Below, one piece after another: positions 17,589 to 26,691 of a DNA stretch of 64,000 nt. The position numbers were made by a program, and so were the translations under genes. The notes below the pieces were generated by a model. It was not told where the DNA came from, searched no databases, and saw only the letters and a program-made list of their open reading frames with translations. The stretch comes from Hydrogenophaga taeniospiralis (lineage in GTDB: Bacteria > Pseudomonadota > Gammaproteobacteria > Burkholderiales > Burkholderiaceae_C): the NCBI RefSeq assembly GCF_020510445.1, contig NZ_JAHBAG010000001.1, positions 3,200,501 to 3,264,500 of the forward strand, given 5' to 3'. Position 1 is the first letter of the stretch. Every line of letters starts with the position of its first letter.

Positions 17589-18557
17589 TCACACCACGTC
17601 AGGTGCCAGGTTCGCCGTCTCGCGCAGCACCGTGATGAACGCCTGTGCGGACGGCGTGAGTGGCTCTCCCAGCCGCGAGATGAGGCCGTAGTCGGGCATG
17701 CGGTCCGGCCAGCTCACCGGGATGCGTGCCAGCAGGCCTCTGTTCACGTATTTTTCGACCAGGGCGGCGGGTTGCAGGGACATCATGTTGGTGGTGTTCA
17801 TCAGCTCCAGCGCAAACAGGAAGGAGGGCGTTTCCACCACCCCTGCGGTGAGCGCCAGCCCGGCACCGCCAAAAAGGTCGTCCGACACTTTGCGCACCGC
17901 GGTGGAGGGCGGGTACAGAATCCAGGGCCAGTGGGCGAGTTCGGTCAGCGTCAGGTCCGTCGCGCCGCGCAGGGGGTGGCGCAGACCACCCACCACACAC
18001 AGCGGTTCGTCAGACAGGCGCTCGTAGTGAAACTGGCTGCGCTGCTCCTCGTCGGTGAAACGCCCGATCATCAGGTCGATCTTGCGCTCGGCCAGCCACA
18101 AGATGAGTTGATCGCTGCTCTGCTCCAGGATCTTGAGCACCAGCAACGGCCGCAGGCGCTGGACTTCCACCACGGAGGCCAGCAGCAGATGGGCGGCGGA
18201 GCCGGTGATCGCGCCAATGGTCAGATGGCCGTGCCCGCCTTGCTTGAGGGCGTTGAACTCATCGACAAACCTGCGCTGACCGTCGAGTGCGGTGCTGGCA
18301 TAGCGCAAGGTGAACAGCCCCAGTTCGTTGGGCCGCATGCCGCGTGGCAGGCGGTCGAACAGGCGTGCCTCCAGGATCTCTTCGATGTCCATCAGGATCT
18401 TGGTGGCCGCAGGCTGCGTCACATGCATCTGCTCGGCCGTGAGCCGCAGGTTGCGGGTGCGCCCCAGAATGTCCAGAAACTGCAGATGCCGGAACCGCAG
18501 CCGCGCACACGCCTGTGCCAGCGACAAGGGTTTGCCCGGAAATTCGTCTGGACTCAT
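17589..18557 (-). CDS. LysR-family transcriptional regulator (GbpR-like)
   Basis: The 322-residue protein has an N-terminal LysR helix-turn-helix (LRLTAEQMHVTQPAATKILM) and a periplasmic-binding-like effector domain. The wording (RLRFRHLQFLDIL at the start, DRLPRGMRPNELG in the wing) resembles GbpR/CbbR-like regulators that control sugar or sugar-acid genes. It is divergent from the TRAP/dehydratase operon starting at 18712, which is the likely target. The gap between them contains a perfect 10-bp palindrome, GCACCGGTGC, at 18599-18608. Confidence 0.9.
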   Translation of the reverse strand: MSPDEFPGKPLSLAQACARLRFRHLQFLDILGRTRNLRLTAEQMHVTQPAATKILMDIEEILEARLFDRLPRGMRPNELGLFTLRYASTALDGQRRFVDEFNALKQGGHGHLTIGAITGSAAHLLLASVVEVQRLRPLLVLKILEQSSDQLILWLAERKIDLMIGRFTDEEQRSQFHYERLSDEPLCVVGGLRHPLRGATDLTLTELAHWPWILYPPSTAVRKVSDDLFGGAGLALTAGVVETPSFLFALELMNTTNMMSLQPAALVEKYVNRGLLARIPVSWPDRMPDYGLISRLGEPLTPSAQAFITVLRETANLAPDVV

Positions 18558-18711
18558 AAGCGTTTGGAATGGATCGTAGCAAAAGATTCAGTGGACCCGC
18601 ACCGGTGCCATCCCTAACCTCTGGCCTGCGTCAAGACGTTTCCACCAAGGAATTGCAGGGCGCCGACGGCCTCTCCCGTCGCGAAACAACCATTCCATCG
18701 GAGACAAAAGC

Positions 18712-19725
18712 ATGAAGTTCAAAACCCTCGCCGTGGTCGCCACCGTGCTGGCCGCCCTGGCCGCACCCGTGTCTGCACAAATCAAGGAACACACGTTCAA
18801 GGTCGGCATCGGCCTGAGCGACGACCACCCGCAGGCCCAGGCCGTGCGGCACTTTGCCGAAAAGCTCGCGGCCAAGAGCGGCGGCAAGATGAACGCCAAG
18901 CTGTTTGCCAGCGGCACGCTGGGCAACGACGTGAGCATGACCTCGGCCCTGCGCGGCGGGACGCTGGAGATGACCGTTCCGGACTCTTCCACGCTGATGT
19001 CGCTGATCAAACCGTTTGGCGCGCTCAACCTGCCGCTCACCTTCAACAACGAGCTGGAAGCCGACGCCGTGCTGGACGGCCCATTTGGCCAGAAGCTGCT
19101 GGCCATGCTGCCGGACAAGGGCCTCATCGGGCTGGGCTTCTGGGAAAACGGCTTTCGCCATGTGACCAACTCGCGCCGTCCCATCAACAAGGCCGACGAC
19201 CTGGCGGGGCTGAAGCTGCGCGTGATCCAGAGCCCCTTGTTCCTGGACACCTTCAACGCCCTGGGCACCAACGCCACGCCCATGCCGTTCACCGAGCTGT
19301 ACACCGCCATGGAACAAGCCGCCGTGGACGGGCAGGAAAACCCGCCTGCCACCATCCTGGCCAGCAAGTTCTTTGAGGTGCAGAAGCACCTGGTGCTGTC
19401 GCGCCACATGTACAGCGCCTGGGTGCTGCTGATGTCCAAAAAGACCTGGGATGGCCTGTCGCCCCAGGAGCAGAAGATCGTGCAGGAGGCCGCGCGCGAA
19501 GCCACGCTGTTCGAGCGCAAGACCATCCGCGCCTTCAGCGAAACCGCCCTGAGCGAGTTGAAGAAGGCGGGCATGCAGATCACCGAGATGCCCGCTGCCG
19601 AGCAGGCCAAGCTGCGCGCCAAGCTGCAACCTGTGTTGACCAAGTACGGACGCGAGTTTGGCGAAGAGACGACCAGCGAGCTGATGGGCGAGCTGGCCAA
19701 GGCGCGCGGCACCGCCGCCAAGTAG
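18712..19725 (+). CDS. dctP: TRAP transporter periplasmic solute-binding protein
   Basis: The 337-residue protein has a signal peptide (cleavage near PVSA/QI, about residue 23) and a DctP fold. The conserved arginine that binds the substrate carboxylate lies in LKLRVIQSPLFLD, and VDGQENPP follows. TRAP binding proteins bring organic acids, often sugar acids, to the DctQM permease. Here the gene opens an operon in which two catabolic enzymes are placed between the binding protein and its permease. The partner enzymes suggest an aldonic acid as the substrate. Confidence 0.93.
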   Translation: MKFKTLAVVATVLAALAAPVSAQIKEHTFKVGIGLSDDHPQAQAVRHFAEKLAAKSGGKMNAKLFASGTLGNDVSMTSALRGGTLEMTVPDSSTLMSLIKPFGALNLPLTFNNELEADAVLDGPFGQKLLAMLPDKGLIGLGFWENGFRHVTNSRRPINKADDLAGLKLRVIQSPLFLDTFNALGTNATPMPFTELYTAMEQAAVDGQENPPATILASKFFEVQKHLVLSRHMYSAWVLLMSKKTWDGLSPQEQKIVQEAAREATLFERKTIRAFSETALSELKKAGMQITEMPAAEQAKLRAKLQPVLTKYGREFGEETTSELMGELAKARGTAAK

Positions 19726-19814
19726 GCCGCCTTCGCCACCCACCTGCCACGCGCGCGGCCCGATGCCGCGCGCAGGCAGCCTCCGTCTTCCCGCTCTGCG
19801 CCACTGGTAGCCCC

Positions 19815-21596
19815 ATGCAAAAGACACCCCGTCGCCCCTTTCGTTCACGCGATTGGTTTGCCGACCCTGCGCGCTCGGACATGACCGCGCTGTACCTGGA
19901 ACGGTTCATGAACCACGGGCTCACGCCCGAAGAACTGCGCTCGGGCCGGCCCATCATCGGCATTGCGCAGACGGGCAGCGACCTGTCGCCCTGCAACCGC
20001 ATCCACCTGGATTTGGCGCGCCGTGTGCGCGACGGCATCCGCGATGCGGGGGGCATTCCGATGGAGTTTCCGGTCCATCCCATTTTTGAGAATTGCCGCC
20101 GCCCCACGGCGGCGCTGGACCGCAATCTGGCCTACCTGGGCCTGGTCGAGATCCTGTACGGCTACCCCATCGACGCGGTGGTGCTGACCACCGGTTGCGA
20201 CAAGACCACACCGGCCGGGATCATGGCGGCGTCCACCGTGGACATTCCGGCCATCGTGCTGTCGGGTGGGCCCATGCTGGACGGCTGGCACGATGGCGAG
20301 CTGGTGGGCTCGGGCACCGTGATCTGGCGCAGCCGCCGCCAGCTCGCAGCGGGCGAGATCGACGAGGAAGAATTCCTGCAGCGCGCCTGCAGCAGCGCGC
20401 CCTCGGCGGGTCACTGCAACACCATGGGCACGGCCTCCACCATGAACGCCGTGGCCGAGGCGCTGGGACTGTCGCTGCCCGGCTGCGCCGCCATTCCGGC
20501 GCCTTACCGCGAGCGCGGCCAGATGGCCTACGAGAGCGGTCGCCGCATCGTCGAGATGGCCTACGAAGACCTGCGCCCCTCGCGCATCCTGACGCGCGAG
20601 AGCTTTCTGAATGCGCTGTCGGTGGTCAGTGTGGCCGGGGGCTCCAGCAACGCGCAGGTGCACATCATGGCCATGGCACGCCATGCAGACGTGGTGCTGG
20701 AGGCCAAAGACTGGACCGAACATGCCTACGACCTGCCGTTGCTGCTGAACATGCAGCCCGCGGGCAAGTTTCTTGGAGAGCGGTTCTTTCGCGCCGGTGG
20801 TGTGCCCGCGCTGATGTGGGAGTTGCAGCAGGCGGGCCGCCTGCACAACGACTGCGCCAGCGTGACCGGAAAGACCATCGGCGAGAACCTGCAAGGCCGC
20901 GAAACACGCGACCGCGAAGTGATTCGCCCGTTCAGCCATCCGCTGATGGAGAAGGCCGGTTTTCTGGTGCTCAGCGGCAACCTGTTCGACTTCGGCATCA
21001 TGAAGACCTCGGTGATCTCCGAAGCGTTTCGCGCACGCTACCTGAGCCACCCTGGGCAAGAGGGCGTTTTCGAAGCCCGCGCCGTGGTGTTTGAGGGTGC
21101 GGACGACTACCACGCACGCATCAACGACCCGGCGCTGAACATCGACGAAGGCTGCATTCTGGTGATGCGCGGCGCGGGACCGATTGGCTGGCCCGGCTCT
21201 GCCGAAGTGGTCAACATGCAACCGCCCGACGCGCTGATCCGCCGTGGCATCAGCACCCTGCCCACCCTGGGCGACGGGCGCCAGTCGGGCACGGCAGACA
21301 GTCCGTCCATTCTCAACGCGTCGCCGGAGAGCGCGGTGGGCGGAGGCTTAAGCTGGCTGATGAACGGTGACACGATCCGCATCGACCTGAACACCGGCCG
21401 CTGCGATGCGCTGGTGGCGCCGGAAGACATCGAGCGCCGCCGGCGCGAGCTGCCAGCGCCGCCCATTCCCCAAAGCCATTCCCCCTGGGAAGCCCTGTAC
21501 CGCGAAAAAACCGGGCAGTTGGCCGACGGCGCGACGCTGGACTTTGCGCTGGCGTACCGGCGCATCTCGGAAAAGACCCCACGCCACAACCACTGA
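19815..21596 (+). CDS. IlvD/Edd-family sugar-acid dehydratase (pentonate dehydratase-like)
   Basis: The 593-residue protein removes water from an aldonic acid to give a 2-keto-3-deoxy acid. Three cysteines, C60 (SPCNR), C128 (TGCDKT) and C201 (GHCNT), sit where members of this family bind an Fe-S cluster. From memory they match, with an offset of one, the [2Fe-2S] ligands of characterised L-arabinonate dehydratase. The near-C-terminal serine motif is seen as RQSGTADSPSI. Dihydroxy-acid dehydratase of branched-chain synthesis (IlvD) is shorter in its usual bacterial form and lies in other contexts. The TRAP genes and the FAH-family enzyme here favour pentonate or hexonate catabolism. Exact sugar unknown. 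Confidence 0.88.
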   Translation: MQKTPRRPFRSRDWFADPARSDMTALYLERFMNHGLTPEELRSGRPIIGIAQTGSDLSPCNRIHLDLARRVRDGIRDAGGIPMEFPVHPIFENCRRPTAALDRNLAYLGLVEILYGYPIDAVVLTTGCDKTTPAGIMAASTVDIPAIVLSGGPMLDGWHDGELVGSGTVIWRSRRQLAAGEIDEEEFLQRACSSAPSAGHCNTMGTASTMNAVAEALGLSLPGCAAIPAPYRERGQMAYESGRRIVEMAYEDLRPSRILTRESFLNALSVVSVAGGSSNAQVHIMAMARHADVVLEAKDWTEHAYDLPLLLNMQPAGKFLGERFFRAGGVPALMWELQQAGRLHNDCASVTGKTIGENLQGRETRDREVIRPFSHPLMEKAGFLVLSGNLFDFGIMKTSVISEAFRARYLSHPGQEGVFEARAVVFEGADDYHARINDPALNIDEGCILVMRGAGPIGWPGSAEVVNMQPPDALIRRGISTLPTLGDGRQSGTADSPSILNASPESAVGGGLSWLMNGDTIRIDLNTGRCDALVAPEDIERRRRELPAPPIPQSHSPWEALYREKTGQLADGATLDFALAYRRISEKTPRHNH

Positions 21597-21663
21597 ACCT
21601 GGCGAAATGGCCCACCGCACACAGCAGCGTGTGGGTGGCGACCTGAACCCTTGAAGGACTCGT

Positions 21664-22890
21664 ATGAACGACATGACAGCGGCCACTTTGACCGGTGCGG
21701 ACGACCACGCCCAAGCGCTTGCCCGGGTTTTGCCTGCCGACGGCCTGCAAGGCACCCTGGTGGGCCGCGTGTGGGCGCACGGCGCCATTCCTGGCCCGGC
21801 CGTGGTGGCGCTGCGGCCCGAGGGGGTGTTTGACCTGAGCGAAAGCTATCCGACCATGAGCACGCTGCTCGACACCGCCCAGCCCGCCCAGGCCGTGCAC
21901 GACACCCCTGGGCGGCGCCTGTGCGGTGTGGATGAGCTGGTCCAGAACAGCCTGCCCGGCCAGCGCACCGCCGAAGCCCCCTGGCTGTTGGCACCTTGCG
22001 ACCTGCAGGTGGTGAAGGCCGCTGGCGTCACCTTTGCGGCCAGCCTGATCGAACGCGTGATTGAAGAGCAGGCACGGGGCGATGCCGGCCGCGCGCAAGG
22101 GCTACGCAGCCAGGTGCTCGGTCTGATCGGCGAGAACCTGGCTGACATCCGGCCCGGGTCGCCAGAAGCCATGGCCCTGAAGACCTTGCTGCAAGAAAAG
22201 GGGCTGTGGTCCCAGTACCTGGAGGTGGGCATTGGCCCCGACGCCGAGGTGTTCACCAAGGCGCCCGTGCTCGCCTCGGTCGGCTGCGGCGAGGACATCG
22301 GCATCCGCGCCGACTCGGCCTGGAACAACCCCGAGCCCGAGGTGGTGCTGGCGGTGAACAGCCGGGGCGACATCGTGGGTGCCACGCTGGGCAACGACGT
22401 GAACCTGCGCGACATCGAAGGCCGCAGCGCGCTGCTGCTGGGCAAGGCCAAGGACAACAACGCATCGTGCGCACTGGGCCCCTTCATCCGCCTGTTCGAT
22501 GCCGGCTTTGGCATGGACCAGGTGCGCAATGAAACCGTGCACCTGCACGTGGCGGGTGTGGACGGCTATGAGCTGCGCGGCATCAACACCATGGCCAGCA
22601 TCAGCCGTGACCCTACGGACCTGGTGGCGCAGACGCTGGCAGCGCATCAGTACCCCGACGGGTTCATGCTGTTTCTGGGCACCTTGTTCGCGCCCATCGA
22701 AGACCGCGACCAGCCCGGTAGCGGCTTTACCCACAAGCTGGGGGATGTCGTCACCATCCAGAGCGCCTGGCTGGGCGGCTTGCACAACCGCGTGACACAC
22801 TGCGAAACAGCGGCGCCTTGGCGCTTTGGTTTGCGCGCCTTCATCGGCAATCTGACGCAGCGCGGGCTGCTGCAGGGCACGGCACTCTGA
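21664..22890 (+). CDS. Fumarylacetoacetate hydrolase-family enzyme, probable 2-keto-3-deoxy-sugar-acid dehydratase
   Basis: The 408-residue protein has the FAH C-terminal fold from about residue 180, with WNNPEPEVVLAV, TLGNDVNLRDIEG and LLLGKAKDNN as the recognisable metal and substrate loops. Its length and N-terminal extension resemble the 2-keto-3-deoxy-xylonate dehydratase XylX of Caulobacter more than true fumarylacetoacetase. In that role it would turn a 2-keto-3-deoxypentonate into 2-oxoglutarate semialdehyde. It follows directly after the IlvD/Edd dehydratase, which would supply its substrate. An aldolase-like cleavage cannot be ruled out from sequence. Confidence 0.82.
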   Translation: MNDMTAATLTGADDHAQALARVLPADGLQGTLVGRVWAHGAIPGPAVVALRPEGVFDLSESYPTMSTLLDTAQPAQAVHDTPGRRLCGVDELVQNSLPGQRTAEAPWLLAPCDLQVVKAAGVTFAASLIERVIEEQARGDAGRAQGLRSQVLGLIGENLADIRPGSPEAMALKTLLQEKGLWSQYLEVGIGPDAEVFTKAPVLASVGCGEDIGIRADSAWNNPEPEVVLAVNSRGDIVGATLGNDVNLRDIEGRSALLLGKAKDNNASCALGPFIRLFDAGFGMDQVRNETVHLHVAGVDGYELRGINTMASISRDPTDLVAQTLAAHQYPDGFMLFLGTLFAPIEDRDQPGSGFTHKLGDVVTIQSAWLGGLHNRVTHCETAAPWRFGLRAFIGNLTQRGLLQGTAL

Positions 22891-22912
22891 AGCAAAAAAG
22901 AGGAGACGCCCC

Positions 22913-23482
22913 ATGCTGACCGTCCTCATAGACCGTTGCGCCCGGTGGATCCATGTGCTGATTGCCCTGGCACTGGCCGCGATGCTGCTGCTGGTGTTTG
23001 GCAACGTGGTGCTGCGCTACGCTTTCAACTCCGGCATTTCCGTGAGCGAGGAGTTGTCGCGCTGGCTCTTCGTGTGGATCACTTTCCTGGGCGCGATCAT
23101 CGCGGTCAAGGAGCATGGCCACCTGGGCACCGACATCCTGCTCACCAAGCTGCCCCCCATCGGTCGGCGCATCTGCCTGGTGGCCAGCCATGGGCTGATG
23201 CTGTTTTGCACCTGGCTGCTGTTCAGTGGTGCGCTGGCACAGGCCCGCATCAACTGGGATGTGGAAGCACCCGTCACCGGGGCCTCCGTCGCCATCTTCT
23301 ATGCCTCCGGGGTGGTGTTTGCCGTGGCGTCGGGGCTGCTGCTGCTGTTGGACCTCTGGCGCCTGTTGTCCGGGCAGGTGCCCGACGATCAGCTGGTGCA
23401 GGCCATCGGGTCCGAAGAGCTGGTTATTACCCCCGATTTCCGCCTTGATCGCACCACCGGCCCCGGGAAAGACATGTCATGA
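22913..23482 (+). CDS. dctQ: TRAP transporter small permease subunit
   Basis: The 189-residue membrane protein has four hydrophobic segments. The DctQ signature is around segment two: FNSGISVSEELSRWLFVWIT, then FLGAIIAVKEHGHLGTD. It pairs with the large permease in sodium-coupled uptake. The start is preceded by AGAGGAGACG. Its last codons overlap the start of dctM (ATGA at 23479-23482). Confidence 0.92.
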   Translation: MLTVLIDRCARWIHVLIALALAAMLLLVFGNVVLRYAFNSGISVSEELSRWLFVWITFLGAIIAVKEHGHLGTDILLTKLPPIGRRICLVASHGLMLFCTWLLFSGALAQARINWDVEAPVTGASVAIFYASGVVFAVASGLLLLLDLWRLLSGQVPDDQLVQAIGSEELVITPDFRLDRTTGPGKDMS

Positions 23483-24759
23483 CTGTTTTCATCTTCCTCG
23501 GCTCGCTGCTGGCAGCCATGGCCATTGGTGTGCCCATCGCCTACGCGCTGCTGGCGTCTGGCGTCGCACTGATGTGGCACCTGGACCTGTTTGACGCCCA
23601 GATCCTGGCGCAGAACGTCATCAACGGCGCGGATTCGTTTCCGCTGCTGGCGGTGCCCTTCTTCATGCTGGCGGGCGAGATCATGAACGTGGGTGGTTTG
23701 TCTCAGCGCATTGTCAAGCTGGCGCTCACGCTGGTCGGGCACCGGCGCGGTGGCCTGGGGTTTGTGGCCATCCTGGCGGCCTGCATGCTCGCGGCACTGT
23801 CGGGCTCTGCCGTGGCCGACACCGCGGCGCTGGCCGCGCTGCTGCTGCCCATGATGGTGAAGACCGGCCACGACAAGGCCCGTGCCGGGGGGCTGATTGC
23901 GTCGGCCGGCATCATCGCACCCGTCATTCCTCCGTCCATTGGCTTCGTGGTGTTTGGCGTGGCGGCCAATGTGTCGATCAGCAAACTCTTTCTGGCAGGC
24001 ATCGTGCCGGGACTGCTGATGGGTGTGTCCATTGCGGTGGCGTGGTACTGGGTGTCACAGCGCGAGCGCATCACGCCACCCCCCAAGGCCTCTGCCGCAG
24101 AGAAGCTGCGGGCGCTCAAGGAATCCACCTGGGCGCTGTTTCTGCCGGTGATCGTGATCGTGGGGCTCAAGATGGGTGTGTTCACCCCTACGGAGGCGGC
24201 GGCCGTGGCCGCGGTCTACGCGCTGCTGGTGGCCACGCTGGTCTACCGCGAACTGCACTGGCGCCAGTTGACGGCCGTATTTGTCAGCGCGGCCAAAACC
24301 ACCGCCGTGATCATGTTTCTGGTGGCAGCCGCCATGGTCAGCGCCTGGCTGATCACGGTGGCCGAGATTCCCCGCCAACTGATCGAGCTGCTGCGTCCCT
24401 TCATGGACCACCCCATGCTGTTGATGATGGCCATCATGCTGCTGGTGATCGCCGTCGGTACCGCCATGGACATGACGCCCACCATCCTGATCCTGGCCCC
24501 CATGCTGATGCCGGTCATCAAGGCCGCGGGCATCGACCCAGTCTACTTCGGCGTGCTGTTCATCATGAACAACGCCATCGGCCTGATCACGCCACCGGTG
24601 GGCACGGTGCTGAACGTGGTGGCCGGGGTGGGAAAGATGCGCATGGACGAGGTCACCCGAGGCGTGCTCCCCTTCATGGCGGCCCAATTTGCCATGATGT
24701 TCCTGATGGTGCTGTTCCCCTCCATCGTGCTGGTGCCCATGCGGTGGTTCACGGGGTAG
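23479..24759 (+). CDS. dctM: TRAP transporter large permease subunit
   Basis: The 426-residue, very hydrophobic protein has about twelve membrane segments and DctM-family hallmarks (FPLLAVPFFMLAGEIMN, LSGSAVADTAALAALLLPMM, GIIAPVIPPSIGF, NNAIGLITPPVG). It forms the sodium/substrate channel with DctQ. It ends the operon dctP-dehydratase-FAH-dctQ-dctM. Just downstream, on the opposite strand, lies a relic of an alcohol dehydrogenase gene. Confidence 0.94.
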   Translation: MTVFIFLGSLLAAMAIGVPIAYALLASGVALMWHLDLFDAQILAQNVINGADSFPLLAVPFFMLAGEIMNVGGLSQRIVKLALTLVGHRRGGLGFVAILAACMLAALSGSAVADTAALAALLLPMMVKTGHDKARAGGLIASAGIIAPVIPPSIGFVVFGVAANVSISKLFLAGIVPGLLMGVSIAVAWYWVSQRERITPPPKASAAEKLRALKESTWALFLPVIVIVGLKMGVFTPTEAAAVAAVYALLVATLVYRELHWRQLTAVFVSAAKTTAVIMFLVAAAMVSAWLITVAEIPRQLIELLRPFMDHPMLLMMAIMLLVIAVGTAMDMTPTILILAPMLMPVIKAAGIDPVYFGVLFIMNNAIGLITPPVGTVLNVVAGVGKMRMDEVTRGVLPFMAAQFAMMFLMVLFPSIVLVPMRWFTG

Positions 24760-24812
24760 TGCGCCTGGACCTGTGCCCCATGGCGCAGGCCAGGCAGCCT
24801 GCAGAACACCAT

Positions 24813-24887
24813 GCCTTGAAAGAGCTGGCTCTTAAAGCTCGGTAGTTTTCCCGAGTCCATCATCGCCAGCATGGCGCCGTACCGGTC
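24813..24887 (-). pseudogene. Relic of the 3' end of a zinc alcohol dehydrogenase gene
   Basis: Bases 24845-24886 match 26805-26846, inside the intact alcohol dehydrogenase gene, at all but three positions; the reading [10 protein letters not shown] is recognisable. Bases 24813-24843 match the end of that gene and the bases beyond its stop (CCTTGAAAG, then CTCTTAAAGCTCGGT). About 100 bases between the blocks are missing. In the coding block every difference I see falls on a third codon position. This is the rump of a second copy, convergent with dctM, left on the other side of the arabinofuranosidase gene. Confidence 0.85.
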
Positions 24888-25164
24888 TCACTGAGTTGAA
24901 GTGGGCGGGGGTATTCCCGGATGCCCGATCTGTTATCGCAATACGGAAAAAAACGATTGGCGCATATACCGGTGCCTCTTTAGCATCGCCGTCGCCAACT
25001 CGCCGAGATGAGCGAGAAGCAACGAGCCCGTCAAATCGTGAGTCCGTCCGTTAAACGATGCTGCACTTGCGATAGCGGGAATTGGGCAAGCCTTTCAAAA
25101 CGACCGCCTGCCAATGAGGTGCGAACAAAAAGAGGCTGCCTTCCACGGAGACAGGAAATCACTT
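24888..25164. other. Non-coding stretch before the arabinofuranosidase gene
   Basis: No convincing gene is present. The middle (about 24925-24985) is AT-richer than its surroundings and includes TTGGCG, a 17-base spacer and TTAGCA near 24957-24985, a weak sigma-70-like candidate for the gene at 25165. The ribosome binding site CAGGAAA lies at the end. Confidence 0.35.
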
Positions 25165-26586
25165 GTGAAAACTTTTTTCAAATCGATTCGGTCGGCTGTT
25201 GCCGCAACCATGCTCGCCGCTGCTTTCGGCGGCGCGCAGGCGCAGTCGGCGGGTTACCTGCTGGTTCATTTCACCGGGGAATCCGCGCAAGGTGAGCAAA
25301 CCTACATGTCCGTCAGCACCGACGGCATGTATTGGACGGACCTGAACAACAGCCAGCCCGTCCTCATGTCGACCGTGGGCGAGAAGGGCGTGCGTGACCA
25401 CACCATCGTGCGCTCACCCGATGGTTCCAAGTACTGGATCCTCGCCACCGATCTGCGCATCGCCAGCGGCAAGGGCTGGGACGCCGCCCAGCACCGCGCC
25501 AGCACCAAGCTGGTCATCTGGGAATCCACGGACCTCGTGCATTGGTCTGAACCGCGCCTGGTCGACGTCGCCGGCGCCATCCCGAACGCGGGTTGCGCCT
25601 GGGCGCCCGAAGCCATCTGGGACCCGGCATCGAACGCCTACATCGTGTACTGGGCGACCATTTCGCCGCTCAACGGCGTCGACAAAGCACGCATCTACTA
25701 CGCGAAGACGACCGACTTCCGCACCTTCACCGCTCCGCAGATGTACATCGACCGGCCCGGAACGCAAGGCATCATCGACACGCAGATCCTTGAGGTCGCC
25801 AACAGCGTCGGCGGCTACAAGTACGTGCGGGCCTCGGGCGACGGCCAGATCACCGTCGAAGGCAGCCAGTCGGTGCTGGGAGGGTGGACGACCATCGGCG
25901 ATCTGTCTCAGATCGGCCTGACGGGCAGCATGGTGGAAGGGCCCATCCTTTTCCAGTTCAACAACGAGAACAAGTGGGGCATGTGGGTTGACCAGTACGC
26001 TGCGGGCAAGGGTTATCTGCCGCTGACCTCGATCAACATGGGCAGCGCGCAGAACTGGCAGAAAGTGCCGTCGGGCTCGTACAACCTGGGCTCGAGTCGC
26101 AAGCGGCACGGCGGCATCCTGAACCTGAGCGCCGCAGAGTTGAGCCGCTTGAACGCACAGTGGGGAGGAAGCACCCCCATCAACCGAATCCAGTCCTCCA
26201 ACTTTCCGGACCGGTACGTGCGGCATTCCTCGTTCGCGGTGCGCATCGATCCGAACGTCTCGCCGTTGGATGATTCGAAGTTCCGGATGGTGAAGGGCCT
26301 GGCGAACAACTCGGGCTACGTGTCCTTCGCCTCGGTGAACTTCCCCGGCTACTACTTGCGGCACAAGAACTTCGTCTTCGAACTGGCGCCCTATGACGGC
26401 TCGCCGCAGTTCGCGACCGACGCGACGTTCAAGGAGGTGCCGGGCTTGGCCGATGCGGGTGCCAGTTCCTTCCAGGCGTACAGCCACCCGACGCACCACA
26501 TCCGCCACTACAGCTACGTGCTGCGCCTGGATCCCATCAAGACCCAGACCGACCGCAGTGATGCCACTTTTGACATCACCAACTGA
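25165..26586 (+). CDS. Secreted GH43-like alpha-L-arabinofuranosidase with AbfB (CBM42) domain
   Basis: The protein of about 473 residues starts at GTG 25165 (ribosome binding site CAGGAAA) with a signal peptide ending near GGAQAQ. Residues 25-330 look like a five-bladed propeller of the GH43/GH62 type. RDHTIVRSPDG, CAWAPEAIWDP and GSMVEGPILFQF are the places where the base, pKa-setting Asp and acid Glu are expected. The C-terminal 130 residues are an AbfB beta-trefoil with three repeats, each marked by an RH pair (RYVRHSSF, YYLRHKNF, HHIRHYSY). AbfB binds arabinofuranose side chains. The gene stands alone and is flanked by an alcohol dehydrogenase gene and its relic, so it was probably acquired. 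Confidence 0.85.
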   Translation: MKTFFKSIRSAVAATMLAAAFGGAQAQSAGYLLVHFTGESAQGEQTYMSVSTDGMYWTDLNNSQPVLMSTVGEKGVRDHTIVRSPDGSKYWILATDLRIASGKGWDAAQHRASTKLVIWESTDLVHWSEPRLVDVAGAIPNAGCAWAPEAIWDPASNAYIVYWATISPLNGVDKARIYYAKTTDFRTFTAPQMYIDRPGTQGIIDTQILEVANSVGGYKYVRASGDGQITVEGSQSVLGGWTTIGDLSQIGLTGSMVEGPILFQFNNENKWGMWVDQYAAGKGYLPLTSINMGSAQNWQKVPSGSYNLGSSRKRHGGILNLSAAELSRLNAQWGGSTPINRIQSSNFPDRYVRHSSFAVRIDPNVSPLDDSKFRMVKGLANNSGYVSFASVNFPGYYLRHKNFVFELAPYDGSPQFATDATFKEVPGLADAGASSFQAYSHPTHHIRHYSYVLRLDPIKTQTDRSDATFDITN

Positions 26587-26691
26587 CGCAGGCGCGAGCA
26601 GGCCATATAGCGGCCTGCTCGCGTGGATGGCTTCGGCAGATTCGGGGTCGGGCGCAGCGTGCTTGACGCCGTCCCTTGAAAGCGATGCCTC

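Noticed and set aside
24543..24872. 109-codon open frame on the minus strand
   Set aside because: It starts in the alcohol dehydrogenase relic and then runs antisense into dctM; the shared [10 protein letters not shown] start is the relic itself.
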